NCBI GenBank assembly: GCA_007124395.1
Contig: SLFF01000446.1
Span: 1 to 7,487 of the forward strand
Length of the DNA stretch: 7,487 nucleotides
Direction of reading: 5' to 3'
Origin: Thermomicrobiaceae bacterium
GTDB taxonomy: Bacteria > Chloroflexota > Chloroflexia > Thermomicrobiales > Thermomicrobiaceae
Shown here: positions 1 through 6,146 of the stretch, in pieces
Position numbering within the stretch: the stretch's first letter is position 1
How the letters are laid out: the number at the start of each line of letters is the position of its first letter
Position numbers and translations under genes: made by a program
Notes under the pieces: model-generated
What the model saw: the letters and a program-made list of their open reading frames with translations, nothing else
Databases searched by the model: none
What the model was told of the DNA's origin: nothing

Positions 1-479
1 ACACACGGAATACCTGCCCGGGCGGCAAACGCCGCAGCTGACGCTCCATGATTTCCGGAGGAAGCAACCACGATGCCGGGAGCGCTGGAATGGACCGCCG
101 CACTGACCGTGCAGAGATTCAACCGGTCCTTATGGCTCCATGTCGGGTTCTGGCTTTCGTCCTTGATGTAGACCTCACCATCGAAGCCTGCCCAGTTTGC
201 CAGGCCCGGAGTGGCAATCAGCGGGGTTCCGCCTTCGCCCATACTCAGGCCATCGAGCAACGGCGGAAGCAGGGGTGCCCATCGATCGAGGCCCGGGAGC
301 GGTTCCTGCTGAAATACCGACCTATCGAGGCCAGAATAATCGTAGGCGATCTCCAGCGGGTACTGCAGTTCATCGGTGCTGGTCTCCGGACAGCCTTCAA
401 CAAGTGGCGGAAACAACGGAAACCGCAACTCCGGATTCCCCATAGACTGCTGAGCCACCGCCAGCGACACCTCGGACAT
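1..479 (-). CDS. Threonine-synthase-like PLP-dependent enzyme (N-terminal part, cut by window edge)
   Basis: This is the first 159 codons of a fold-type II pyridoxal-phosphate enzyme; the rest lies beyond base 1. Residues 81-89 read GEGGTPLIA, 104-119 contain YIKDESQNPTWSHKDR, in which Lys117 should be the lysine that binds PLP, and 139-145 read ASSGNHG, the loop that binds the cofactor phosphate or substrate in this fold. Family members include threonine synthase, threonine dehydratase and related lyases. The preceding YPLEIAYDY (about 40-48) resembles the segment after the N-terminal zinc-ribbon-like region of many threonine synthases, which favours that call. Only one cysteine (Cys30, in GCP) remains in this region, so no zinc site is likely. 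The usual GSFKDR is WSHKDR here. The ATG at 479 has AAGGG seven bases upstream. The enzyme would be cytoplasmic. Its exact substrate cannot be settled without the C-terminal half. Confidence 0.85.
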   Translation of the reverse strand, partial: MSEVSLAVAQQSMGNPELRFPLFPPLVEGCPETSTDELQYPLEIAYDYSGLDRSVFQQEPLPGLDRWAPLLPPLLDGLSMGEGGTPLIATPGLANWAGFDGEVYIKDESQNPTWSHKDRLNLCTVSAAVHSSAPGIVVASSGNHGASAAAFAARAGIPC

Positions 480-527
480 ACGATTTCCCTTCCGACACTA
501 ATCTGTAATGATGATCTGATCCATTTG

Positions 528-563
528 CCTGTGCCCGGACAGAATACCGGATCCGGGCACAGG
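528..563 (-). other. Perfect 12-bp inverted repeat in the leader of the PLP-enzyme gene
   Basis: CCTGTGCCCGGA at 528-539 is exactly complementary to TCCGGGCACAGG at 552-563, with a 12-base loop. It lies 49 bases upstream of the PLP-enzyme start and downstream of a first hairpin. No run of T follows on either strand, so an intrinsic terminator is not assured. It could be a second terminator of the Rieske gene, a leader structure, or a protein-binding site. Confidence 0.6.
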
Positions 564-590
564 CGGGAATTACCCTTGCTCTCAATGGAA

Positions 591-622
591 CACCCCGCTC
601 TGGTGTGGGACAGAGCGGGGTG
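591..622 (-). terminator. Hairpin ending the Rieske-protein transcript
   Basis: CACCCCGCTCTG (591-602) and CAGAGCGGGGTG (611-622) form a perfect 12-bp stem with an 8-base loop. It starts 51 bases past the stop codon at 673-675. On the minus strand the stem is followed by TTCCATTG, a weak T tract, so the terminator call rests mainly on position and stem strength. Confidence 0.65.
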
Positions 623-672
623 CCAATGGTGGTGGGAATAGAGAATGTCGTCGTCAGCGGCCGTACCTGGCG

Positions 673-2433
673 CTACTCCTCAACATCGTCCTGATAGATC
701 TCCTCGCCTCGCTGAAGTCGCATTGCCGTGCGAGCGGTCTGGAGCATCGCCCGTGGTGTCGGAGAGTGTGCCGCCAGATATCGGGAGACGCCGACCAGCA
801 CGCGTTGTGCAGCCTCGGGACGCTCCGCATGGAGCTCGTGGAACAGGGCAACGCCGGCTTCCAGCATCTGATAGGTATGGAACTCGGCATCTTCTCTCAG
901 CAGCGTGTGTCCCAGCGTTGCGATCAGATTTGCCGGGTCATGTCCCAGCGATAGATAGCGGTGGACGGTCATCGCTGATTCGTTCACCTGCTGCTCGCGG
1001 TTCAGATGGTCTGTCAGTCGATCGAGCAACTCGGCGGCATCGGTCGGCTCATCATCCAGGTTTCGCCGCTCCGGCAATCGTGCCGATGGCATGTTCAGGA
1101 AGCGATCGAGATAGATCCGGGACGCACCGTGCAGGATTCCCCGCGCCAGCTCCGGAGATGGCGACCGCTTCAGCCCCTGGTGAAGTCCGTTGCAGTAGGT
1201 GAAAGTGTGCAACACGCTGATCCAGTCCGCGAACTCATTGCTGGTATGGAACTTTGCTACCCGGAGCGCCGCCGCGTAGCTGAGGGTCTGGCTGACCTGC
1301 GTCACCGATGCCCCATCCTCGAACGCACGCACAATCGACTGCATGATCGCGTCGGGGTCCTCCCCGAGCAGCGTCTCGGCCAGTTCATCGAACCGATCCC
1401 ACGTTCCGGTTGGCTGTCGATCCATCAACGCCGGCAACTGGGCCGAAATCGGTTCCATCATCGAGATCAGATCGACCGGGTGTCGCCACGAGTTGATCTC
1501 TTCGCTCCGGCGAGCGTTCGTCAGGGTCGGCAACAACGATGGCAATACGGCCGCGCTCTGTTCCCAGCCGATACTGTCCAGCAGCTCACTCGATTTGTTG
1601 ATGAAGTCGAGCGTATGACCGACATCGAGGTAGACATGGTCTGTGCCTGCGGCGAAGAGCATGTCGGCCAGCTCAGCGGGCGATGCCCCGGCCTCGATGG
1701 CGCTCAAAAGGGCGCGTTCGGCACCATCACGATCACGTACCTCCACGAACTGACGGAACCAGACCTTGATACGGTCCAGCGGAACATCGATCTGTGGTAA
1801 CGGATCGAGCTGGAAGCGTGGCGGCTCACCAGCACACTCCATCGCAACGTTCACGGCCCCGTGATACAGGCCGAGCACCTGATCATCACGATGCAGTTGA
1901 TCCAGCAGGCTGTTCATCGCCGCCAGAATCGTCATGCCCGATCGCCAGCCAGCATCCCGGTAGCGAGCGCCGAAATCGGCAACGACCTCCACGATCCGCT
2001 CGCGTGGCGCACCGGCTTCGAACAGGGCCAGAACCGACTTCACCATGACCAGGTTGATGTTCTGCTCCAGCCCGTCCTTCAGGCGCTGCTGCTGCCGGGC
2101 GATCACATCGACGGGCTTCGGCCTGGGATTGACGTAGACCACGTCATCATTGATGACCGTCTCGTAGGCGCGGACGTCATCGGCCCACGGGTCGAAGGTG
2201 CCGCCACTGGCCAGATCGAAGCGGGCATGGTGCCAGTGGCAGGTGAGAATGCCATCGCAGACACTTCCTTTGTGCAGCGGGAATCCCATATGCGGGCAGC
2301 GGTTATCTACTGCATAGAACGTCCCGTCTGCCGGGAACACCACAATCCCGTGTCTCCCACCAGAGACGACCCTTGGGCCAGTCAGCTCGTCGCGAGTACC
2401 AACCCGAACCAGCGCAGCAGTGTCTACAACCAT
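673..2433 (-). CDS. Rieske [2Fe-2S] domain protein with four C-terminal helical repeats
   Basis: The first ~105 residues form a Rieske domain: Cys46-Pro-His48 and Cys65-His-Trp-His68 match C-x-H-x16-C-x-x-H, the ligands of a [2Fe-2S] cluster, as in assimilatory or oxygenase-type Rieske ferredoxins. The other ~470 residues are soluble and predicted helical, with no membrane segment. They do not show the 2-His-1-carboxylate iron motif of ring-hydroxylating oxygenases. I see four diverged repeats starting near EAGAP (139), EAGAS (247), EDGAS (372) and LGHDP (496). Three carry His-Thr at 273, 396 and 519, exactly 123 residues apart; the first has GMT at 166-168 where repeat two has GHT. An upstream ATG at 2466 would add 11 residues, but the ATG at 2433 has GGGGAGGA seven bases before it and is preferred. 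An electron-transfer role is inferred; function and substrate are unknown. The gene appears monocistronic. Confidence 0.85.
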   Translation of the reverse strand: MVVDTAALVRVGTRDELTGPRVVSGGRHGIVVFPADGTFYAVDNRCPHMGFPLHKGSVCDGILTCHWHHARFDLASGGTFDPWADDVRAYETVINDDVVYVNPRPKPVDVIARQQQRLKDGLEQNINLVMVKSVLALFEAGAPRERIVEVVADFGARYRDAGWRSGMTILAAMNSLLDQLHRDDQVLGLYHGAVNVAMECAGEPPRFQLDPLPQIDVPLDRIKVWFRQFVEVRDRDGAERALLSAIEAGASPAELADMLFAAGTDHVYLDVGHTLDFINKSSELLDSIGWEQSAAVLPSLLPTLTNARRSEEINSWRHPVDLISMMEPISAQLPALMDRQPTGTWDRFDELAETLLGEDPDAIMQSIVRAFEDGASVTQVSQTLSYAAALRVAKFHTSNEFADWISVLHTFTYCNGLHQGLKRSPSPELARGILHGASRIYLDRFLNMPSARLPERRNLDDEPTDAAELLDRLTDHLNREQQVNESAMTVHRYLSLGHDPANLIATLGHTLLREDAEFHTYQMLEAGVALFHELHAERPEAAQRVLVGVSRYLAAHSPTPRAMLQTARTAMRLQRGEEIYQDDVEE

Positions 2434-2440
2434 CGCATTT

Positions 2441-2448
2441 TCCTCCCC
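2441..2448 (-). promoter_or_regulatory. Shine-Dalgarno site that sets the Rieske-protein start
   Basis: On the minus strand GGGGAGGA precedes the ATG at 2433 by seven bases. This site lies inside the longer reading frame that would begin at 2466, where the upstream bases (GGTGAACATGTTGA) hold no good site. The shorter, 586-residue protein is therefore more likely. Confidence 0.8.
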
Positions 2449-2498
2449 GATCGGTGCTATTGCCATTCAACATGTTCACCTGAGAAGAGCCTAGCCTG

Positions 2499-2554
2499 AG
2501 TTCCGGGAAAGCGGCATCCGAAGAATGTCGTAGTTTGCCGGCTCGCCCGGAACT
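2499..2554. repeat. 9-bp inverted repeat with 38-base spacing upstream of the Rieske gene
   Basis: AGTTCCGGG at 2499-2507 is perfectly complementary to CCCGGAACT at 2546-2554. The pair sits 66-121 bases upstream of the Rieske start and after the Hsp20 terminator. It could close a leader-RNA stem or be two operator half-sites. I found no convincing -35/-10 pair in this stretch. Confidence 0.5.
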
Positions 2555-2574
2555 GCGACGTATCGCGCTCGATC

Positions 2575-2612
2575 TTAACGAGAAAACCCGGCGATGATGA
2601 GAATCGCCGGGT
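2575..2612 (-). terminator. Rho-independent terminator of the hsp20 gene
   Basis: On the minus strand, ACCCGGCGAT and ATCGCCGGGT (plus-strand arms 2603-2612 and 2586-2595) form a perfect 10-bp stem with a 7-base loop. It is followed directly by TTTCTCGTT. It starts about 40 bases past the hsp20 stop and is the most classical terminator in the window. Confidence 0.8.
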
Positions 2613-2649
2613 GAGAGGAGGAGGAGAATTGATGCTCGAACTGCCAGTC

Positions 2650-3117
2650 CTAGTTCTGGCTCTGCAGTTCTCGTGCTGAATGAACCGGTATACGCTTGAC
2701 TCTTGCCTGCTCGGCCTTCGGTAGCGTCAGGGTCAGGATGCCGTGCTCGAAATCGGCCTCGGCGCCATCTGCATCGACCGGCGTCGGGAGCTGGATCGTC
2801 TCGGCCCACTCAGTAAACCCGATCTCTCGCTGATACCAGGTCATCTGTCGTGCCTGCTCTTCGGTTACCTGATATCCGAGCGTTCCTTTGATCGTCAGCG
2901 ACATCTGCTCAAGAGAAATATCGAGATCTTCCGGCCGGGCACCAGGGATCAGTGCCTTGACGATGATCTCTTCGCCCGCATCGTAAACGTCCATTGCCGG
3001 GCGGAATCCGCGATTACGACTTACGCCCCGATTGTGGCCGATCCTGTTGGTCATCATGCGATCCATTTCATCGAACATACGGTCAACGTCTGCGAATGGC
3101 GTCCATCGTGTAACCAT
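2650..3117 (-). CDS. Small heat-shock protein, Hsp20/alpha-crystallin family
   Basis: This 155-residue protein has the standard length and layout of bacterial small heat-shock proteins, ATP-independent holdases that form oligomers and keep unfolding cytoplasmic proteins soluble. The N-terminal arm (1-39) opens with WTPFADVDRMFDEMDRMM. The alpha-crystallin domain spans about 40-138, starting at PAMDVYDAGEEIIVKALIPG and ending with ADFEHGILTLTLPK (121-134), the family's A-x-x-x-x-G-[IV]-L signature. The C-terminal Ile143-Pro-Val145 is the I-x-V motif that docks neighbouring dimers. The middle FTEWAETIQLP departs from the common F-x-R-x-x-x-LP form. The ATG at 3117 has GAGGGAG five bases upstream. 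The gene is flanked by hairpins and has its own strong promoter overlapped by a heat-shock-type operator, so it is probably a single-gene heat-inducible unit. Confidence 0.95.
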   Translation of the reverse strand: MVTRWTPFADVDRMFDEMDRMMTNRIGHNRGVSRNRGFRPAMDVYDAGEEIIVKALIPGARPEDLDISLEQMSLTIKGTLGYQVTEEQARQMTWYQREIGFTEWAETIQLPTPVDADGAEADFEHGILTLTLPKAEQARVKRIPVHSARELQSQN

Positions 3118-3182
3118 AGTAGCTCCCTCGATTCGTGTTGCATTCCGGATGTCAGCGGCATATCGTTTTCTAACCTGTGTAT

Positions 3183-3211
3183 ATACTACTCATTGAGTCG
3201 TATCGTGTCAA
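3183..3211 (-). promoter_or_regulatory. Near-consensus sigma70-type promoter of hsp20
   Basis: On the minus strand TTGACA (plus 3206-3211) is followed after exactly 17 bases by TAGTAT (plus 3183-3188). This is a full -35 consensus and 5 of 6 in the -10. Transcription would start near 3175, giving a leader of roughly 60 bases before the ATG at 3117. Such a strong basal promoter suits a gene kept off by a repressor. Confidence 0.75.
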
Positions 3212-3212
3212 G
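3192..3212. promoter_or_regulatory. HAIR-like operator (HspR-type) overlapping the hsp20 promoter
   Basis: ATTGAGT (3192-3198), seven bases, then TGTCAAG (3206-3212) matches the HAIR consensus CTTGAGT-N7-ACTCAAG at 11 of 14 positions with the exact spacing. It covers the -35 box and most of the spacer, where a bound repressor would block RNA polymerase. HAIR is the known binding site of the MerR-family repressor HspR. No hspR gene is in the window, so the link is inferred. A partly overlapping palindrome, ACTCA-T-TGAGT at 3188-3198, is also present. Confidence 0.55.
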
Positions 3213-3259
3213 AGATTGCAGCGAAGAATCTTCAGGTTGTTGCGCCACCCTTAAACGAC

Positions 3260-3285
3260 GAGTAGCACGCAAATGCGTGCTACTC
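3260..3285 (-). terminator. Hairpin ending the guaB transcript
   Basis: GAGTAGCACGCA (3260-3271) and TGCGTGCTACTC (3274-3285) are perfectly complementary; with a realistic 4-base loop the stem is 11 bp. It begins 31 bases past the guaB stop, and on the minus strand it is followed by GTCGTTTAAG, a weak T tract. It separates guaB from the hsp20 promoter. The arms do not match CIRCE. Confidence 0.65.
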
Positions 3286-3315
3286 AGCCTGACTGCTTCG
3301 TTGTTCGAGCGGAGG

Positions 3316-4878
3316 CTAGCGGCCCACCCGGTAATTCGGCGCCTCTTTGGTGATCACCACATCGTGTGGATGATTCTCGCGGAGACCAGCCGAGGTCACC
3401 CGGATGAAGCGCGTTTTCTCCTTCATGTCGTTGATGGTCTCGGCACCACAGTAACCCATGGCCGAGCGCACCCCACCGACGAGCTGGTAGATGATCGTCG
3501 AGATCGGTCCCTTGTAGGCAACCCGTCCTTCGATTCCTTCCGGAACGAACTTCTGCAGGTCATCAATCTCGTCCTGGAAGTAGCGGTCTTTACTGAAGGA
3601 GCGGGTCTTGATCGCTCCCATGGAGCCCATGCCCCGATACTCCTTGAAGCGCTCGCCCTGATAGAGGATGACATCTCCCGGGCTTTCATCGACGCCAGCC
3701 AGCAACCCGCCGAGCATAACCGTGTCGGCGCCGGCAGCGATTGCCTTGGCGATATCCCCGGAGTACTGGATGCCACCGTCAGCGATCAACGGAATCCCAT
3801 GTTTTCGGGTTACTGTCGCCACGTTCATCACGGCAGTAATCTGCGGTGCGCCGATCCCGGTGACGACCCGGGTCGTACAGATCGATCCCGGTCCAACGCC
3901 AACCTTCACTGCATCCGCGCCGGCCTGAATCAGTGACTCGGCAGCTTCTGCGGTGGCGATGTTTCCGGCCACGACATCAACCTCCCAGCGCGTCTTGATC
4001 GCCTGGACCATCTCGGCAACCGACCGGGCGTGGCCATGTGCCGTATCGACGACGATGACATCGACTCCGGCCTCGACCAGCGCTTCGGTGCGATCCAGCG
4101 CATCGGCGCCAACACCGACGGCGGCGGCAACGCGAAGCCGGCCCTGATCGTCCTTGGTTGCGTTCGGATACTGGATACGCTTCTGAATGTCCTTGACCGT
4201 AATAAGGCCCATGAGATAGCCGTTCTCATCGACAACGGGGAGTTTCTCCACCTTGTGCCGGTGCAGCATCTCACTAGCTTCATCCAGCGTGGTCCCGACC
4301 GGCACGGTGATCAGATTCTCACCGGTCATCAACGCGCTGATAGGCTTGGTGCCATCTTCACCGAAACGCAGGTCACGGTTGGTCAGAATACCGACCAGCT
4401 TGCCCACCTCATCGGTAATCGGCACGCCAGAGATATGGTAGTGAGACATCACCTCTTCGGCCTGAGCGACTTTGTCGTGCGGGCGCAGCGTCACCGGCTC
4501 TACGATCATGCCGGACTCACTGCGTTTGACTTTATCGACCTCGGAGATTTGCTCTTCAATCGAGAGGTTCCGGTGCAGGACGCCAATACCACCCTCGCGA
4601 GCCATAGCAATCGCCATGCGCGCTTCGGTCACGGTATCCATCGCCGCAGAAACGATCGGGATATTGATCTTGATGTTGCGGCTGAATGACGTCTCGGTCT
4701 GGGCATCACGTGGCAGGATGTCGGACTCCGCCGGAACGAGCAGCACGTCGTCGAACGTCAGCCCGACGCCGACGATCTTGCCGCCATACGTCTCGTCAGA
4801 CGCTCCATTCGTTGCGTCGGTCATCCTGCTGAGTCTCTGATTCTCCACAACGGACACTGAGGCCACCCTTTCTAGCAT
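3316..4878 (-). CDS. guaB: Inosine-5'-monophosphate dehydrogenase
   Basis: This enzyme oxidises IMP to XMP with NAD+, the committed step of guanine nucleotide synthesis in the cytoplasm. The (beta/alpha)8 barrel begins at GLTFDDVLLVPAESDI (about 39-54). A pair of CBS domains is inserted at about 125-238 (HISGVPI, VEKLPVV). The barrel resumes with GVDVIVVDTAHGH and the IMPDH signature VKVGVGPGSICTT (325-336), in which Cys334 is the catalytic nucleophile. IADGGI at 365-370 and MLGG at 388-391 bind the IMP phosphate. Arg432-Tyr433 in DRYFQ belong to the mobile flap, and GPISTIIYQLVGGVRSAMGY is typical. No key residue is missing. The start is uncertain: the ATG at 4878 lacks a Shine-Dalgarno site. 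GTG at 4857 (after AAAGGG) or ATG at 4824 would give 513 or 502 residues, nearer the usual ~490. Confidence 0.97.
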   Translation of the reverse strand: MLERVASVSVVENQRLSRMTDATNGASDETYGGKIVGVGLTFDDVLLVPAESDILPRDAQTETSFSRNIKINIPIVSAAMDTVTEARMAIAMAREGGIGVLHRNLSIEEQISEVDKVKRSESGMIVEPVTLRPHDKVAQAEEVMSHYHISGVPITDEVGKLVGILTNRDLRFGEDGTKPISALMTGENLITVPVGTTLDEASEMLHRHKVEKLPVVDENGYLMGLITVKDIQKRIQYPNATKDDQGRLRVAAAVGVGADALDRTEALVEAGVDVIVVDTAHGHARSVAEMVQAIKTRWEVDVVAGNIATAEAAESLIQAGADAVKVGVGPGSICTTRVVTGIGAPQITAVMNVATVTRKHGIPLIADGGIQYSGDIAKAIAAGADTVMLGGLLAGVDESPGDVILYQGERFKEYRGMGSMGAIKTRSFSKDRYFQDEIDDLQKFVPEGIEGRVAYKGPISTIIYQLVGGVRSAMGYCGAETINDMKEKTRFIRVTSAGLRENHPHDVVITKEAPNYRVGR

Positions 4879-5116
4879 ATTGGGAACTGCTCACGGTAAA
4901 AGCGACGAACAACTCGGAGATGATCGACGGTGGCTCGCGAACCGGCCGTGTGGTCGGGTACGCAATGTCATCAGATGATCGCGCATCTCCTGAAGCGATC
5001 ACCCACTTGAGTTGGCGGTCCATCCAGCACCACGCCAGCCCGTAGACCGCTGCGTGCTGCAGTGGACCAGATAGAGAGGCCTGCAGGGATCACCTCTGAG
5101 GAATCCCCATACATCG
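4879..5116. other. Gene-free region between parA and guaB with small hairpins
   Basis: No credible gene is present; a 75-codon minus-strand frame at 4796-5023 overlaps guaB and has no ribosome site. GGGAT (5086-5090) pairs with ATCCC (5103-5107) around an inner CCT/AGG, 10 bases past the parA stop, and may be a weak terminator with no T tract. TGATCGC (4976-4982) pairs with GCGATCA (4995-5001), and TCATC-A-GATGA lies at 4968-4978. No recognised riboswitch was found. The only -10-like hexamer, TATGCT, overlaps the first guaB ATG. Confidence 0.5.
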
Positions 5117-5923
5117 TCACGCTGTGGCCTCCGTCGCAACGTGGTCTGCCGGATCAGGCAGATCCAGACGCTGGCAGATTTCCTCTGCCACCCGCCGGTA
5201 CGCCTGCGACGCAGCGGACGATCGGTCATACTCAAAGATCGGCTGCCCGAAACTGGGCGCCTCAGCGAGTCGAACGGCCCGTGGAATCACGGTCTCGAAA
5301 ATCCGACTCGGGAAGAAACGACGCACATCGCTGACCACCTGGCCGGCCAGTCTGGTGCGGGCATCGAACATCGTCATCAACACCCCGAGAACATCCAGCC
5401 TCGGGTTGAGTCGTTGCTTGACCAGATCGATGGTATTGATCAACTGCATCAGACCTTCCAGCGCAAGATACTCGCACTGGATCGGGATAATCACTCCTCG
5501 GGCAACGCTCAGCGCATTCAAGGTCAGAAGTCCAAGCGAGGGCGGGCAGTCGATCACGATAACGGTGTACTCTGTCTGGCTCTGTTCGATTGCCTTGCTG
5601 AGCTGGAATTCTCGCCGATCAGTGCTAACAAGCTCGATCTCGGCTCCGGCGAGCACCGCGTTCGAAGGGAGCAGATCCAGCCTGGGGCGGATCTCCCGAA
5701 CCAGACAATCGTCAAGTGATTCCTGCTGAATAAGTGCGTCGTAAGTGGTCAGCTCCAGTGAATTCTTGTCCACGCCGATGCTGCTTGTGGCGTTACCCTG
5801 GGGGTCGATATCGATCAGAAGGACCCGGTGACCCAGCTCAGCCAGATAGGCCGAGGTGTTAACCGCGGTGGTAGTCTTGCCAACGCCTCCCTTTTGGTTC
5901 GCCAGTGCCAGAATTCGGGTCAC
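5117..5923 (-). CDS. parA: ParA/Soj-type chromosome-partitioning ATPase
   Basis: ParA-type ATPases bind DNA as ATP dimers and, together with ParB, segregate chromosomes or plasmids. This 268-residue protein has the small Soj layout without an N-terminal helix-turn-helix. The deviant Walker A is KGGVGKTTT at 11-19, with signature Lys11 and Lys16; the A' motif LIDIDPQGNAT is at 36-46 and Walker B VIVIDCPPS at 121-129. The Soj hallmark IPRAVRLAEAPSFGQPI is at 213-229. The GTG start at 5923 has GGGAG six bases upstream, and an extended -10 promoter lies just before it. parB normally follows such a gene; here the next gene is guaB, 238 bases on, and no ParB-like frame is visible. A partition role is the family default, but an orphan ParA may position another cargo. 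Confidence 0.92.
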   Translation of the reverse strand: MTRILALANQKGGVGKTTTAVNTSAYLAELGHRVLLIDIDPQGNATSSIGVDKNSLELTTYDALIQQESLDDCLVREIRPRLDLLPSNAVLAGAEIELVSTDRREFQLSKAIEQSQTEYTVIVIDCPPSLGLLTLNALSVARGVIIPIQCEYLALEGLMQLINTIDLVKQRLNPRLDVLGVLMTMFDARTRLAGQVVSDVRRFFPSRIFETVIPRAVRLAEAPSFGQPIFEYDRSSAASQAYRRVAEEICQRLDLPDPADHVATEATA

Positions 5924-5959
5924 TCATTACTCCCGCCACCCGAGCAAGTTAATTGAATC

Positions 5960-5988
5960 ATTTTAGCACTGGACAGAGGACCGTACAA
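5960..5988 (-). promoter_or_regulatory. Extended -10 promoter of parA
   Basis: On the minus strand TTGTAC (plus 5983-5988) and TAAAAT (plus 5960-5965) are 17 bases apart. TG stands one base before the -10 (TGCTAAAAT), the extended -10 form. The predicted start near 5953 leaves a leader of about 30 bases before the GTG at 5923. Confidence 0.65.
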
Positions 5989-6012
5989 CGCATAGATGAC
6001 GTATTGGCAGTT

Positions 6013-6027
6013 TGGCACGATAAATGC
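6013..6027 (+). promoter_or_regulatory. -24/-12-like element in the mscS-parA gap
   Basis: TGGCACG, four bases, then ATGC has GG and GC exactly ten bases apart, resembling the sigma54 form TGGCACG-N4-TTGC except for one base. It points toward mscS in the antisense direction, with no gene to transcribe, so a promoter role is doubtful. A close relative lies at 7273-7287. An inverted repeat TTGAT-AG-ATCAA follows at 6028-6039. Confidence 0.25.
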
Positions 6028-6094
6028 TTGATAGATCAATGATCGTCGTCCACCACGGCGTTCAGGAGTCTGAACACCAGGCTTCACCTGCCCA

Positions 6095-6132
6095 GCGAGA
6101 ACAGGCAGCCGCCCGGCTGGCCCTGTTCTCGC
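6095..6132 (-). terminator. Long hairpin downstream of mscS
   Basis: GCGAGAACAGG (6095-6105) pairs perfectly with CCTGTTCTCGC (6122-6132). The stem continues as CAGCC/GGCTG (6106-6110 with 6115-6119), with a two-base bulge and a four-base loop. It begins 14 bases past the mscS stop, where a terminator is expected, but no T tract follows on the minus strand. Confidence 0.65.
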
Positions 6133-6146
6133 AATTTAACGGCGCT

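Noticed and set aside
48..641. A 197-codon plus-strand open frame at the left edge
   Set aside because: The minus strand here encodes a clear PLP enzyme, and the plus frame runs through both hairpins of the intergenic gap.
1006..1800. A 264-codon plus-strand open frame inside the Rieske gene
   Set aside because: It lies wholly opposite a coding gene with clear motifs; its translation has no recognisable domain and no convincing ribosome site.
673..2433. Ring-hydroxylating oxygenase alpha subunit
   Set aside because: The Rieske motif is present but the catalytic mononuclear-iron motif is not seen, and the C-terminal region is a helical repeat array.
2303..2809. A 168-codon minus-strand frame spanning the Rieske start and the end of hsp20
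   Set aside because: It overlaps both genes out of frame and runs through the hsp20 terminator.
3260..3285. CIRCE element, because TAGCAC occurs in a palindrome near hsp20
   Set aside because: The arms differ from TTAGCACTC-N9-GAGTGCTAA and are separated by only two bases; position fits a guaB terminator.
2743..3936. A 397-codon plus-strand open frame opposite hsp20, its promoter and the end of guaB
   Set aside because: It is antisense to two well-supported genes and crosses a promoter and terminator. Its translation resembles no family and is rich in Arg, His, Ser and Cys as expected of a shadow frame.
4796..5023. A 75-codon minus-strand frame that could be a small gene before guaB
   Set aside because: It overlaps guaB out of frame, has no Shine-Dalgarno site and no family resemblance.
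4960..5060. T-box or purine riboswitch in the guaB leader
   Set aside because: No T-box sequence with a following anti-terminator and no purine-aptamer core could be recognised; only short stems are visible.
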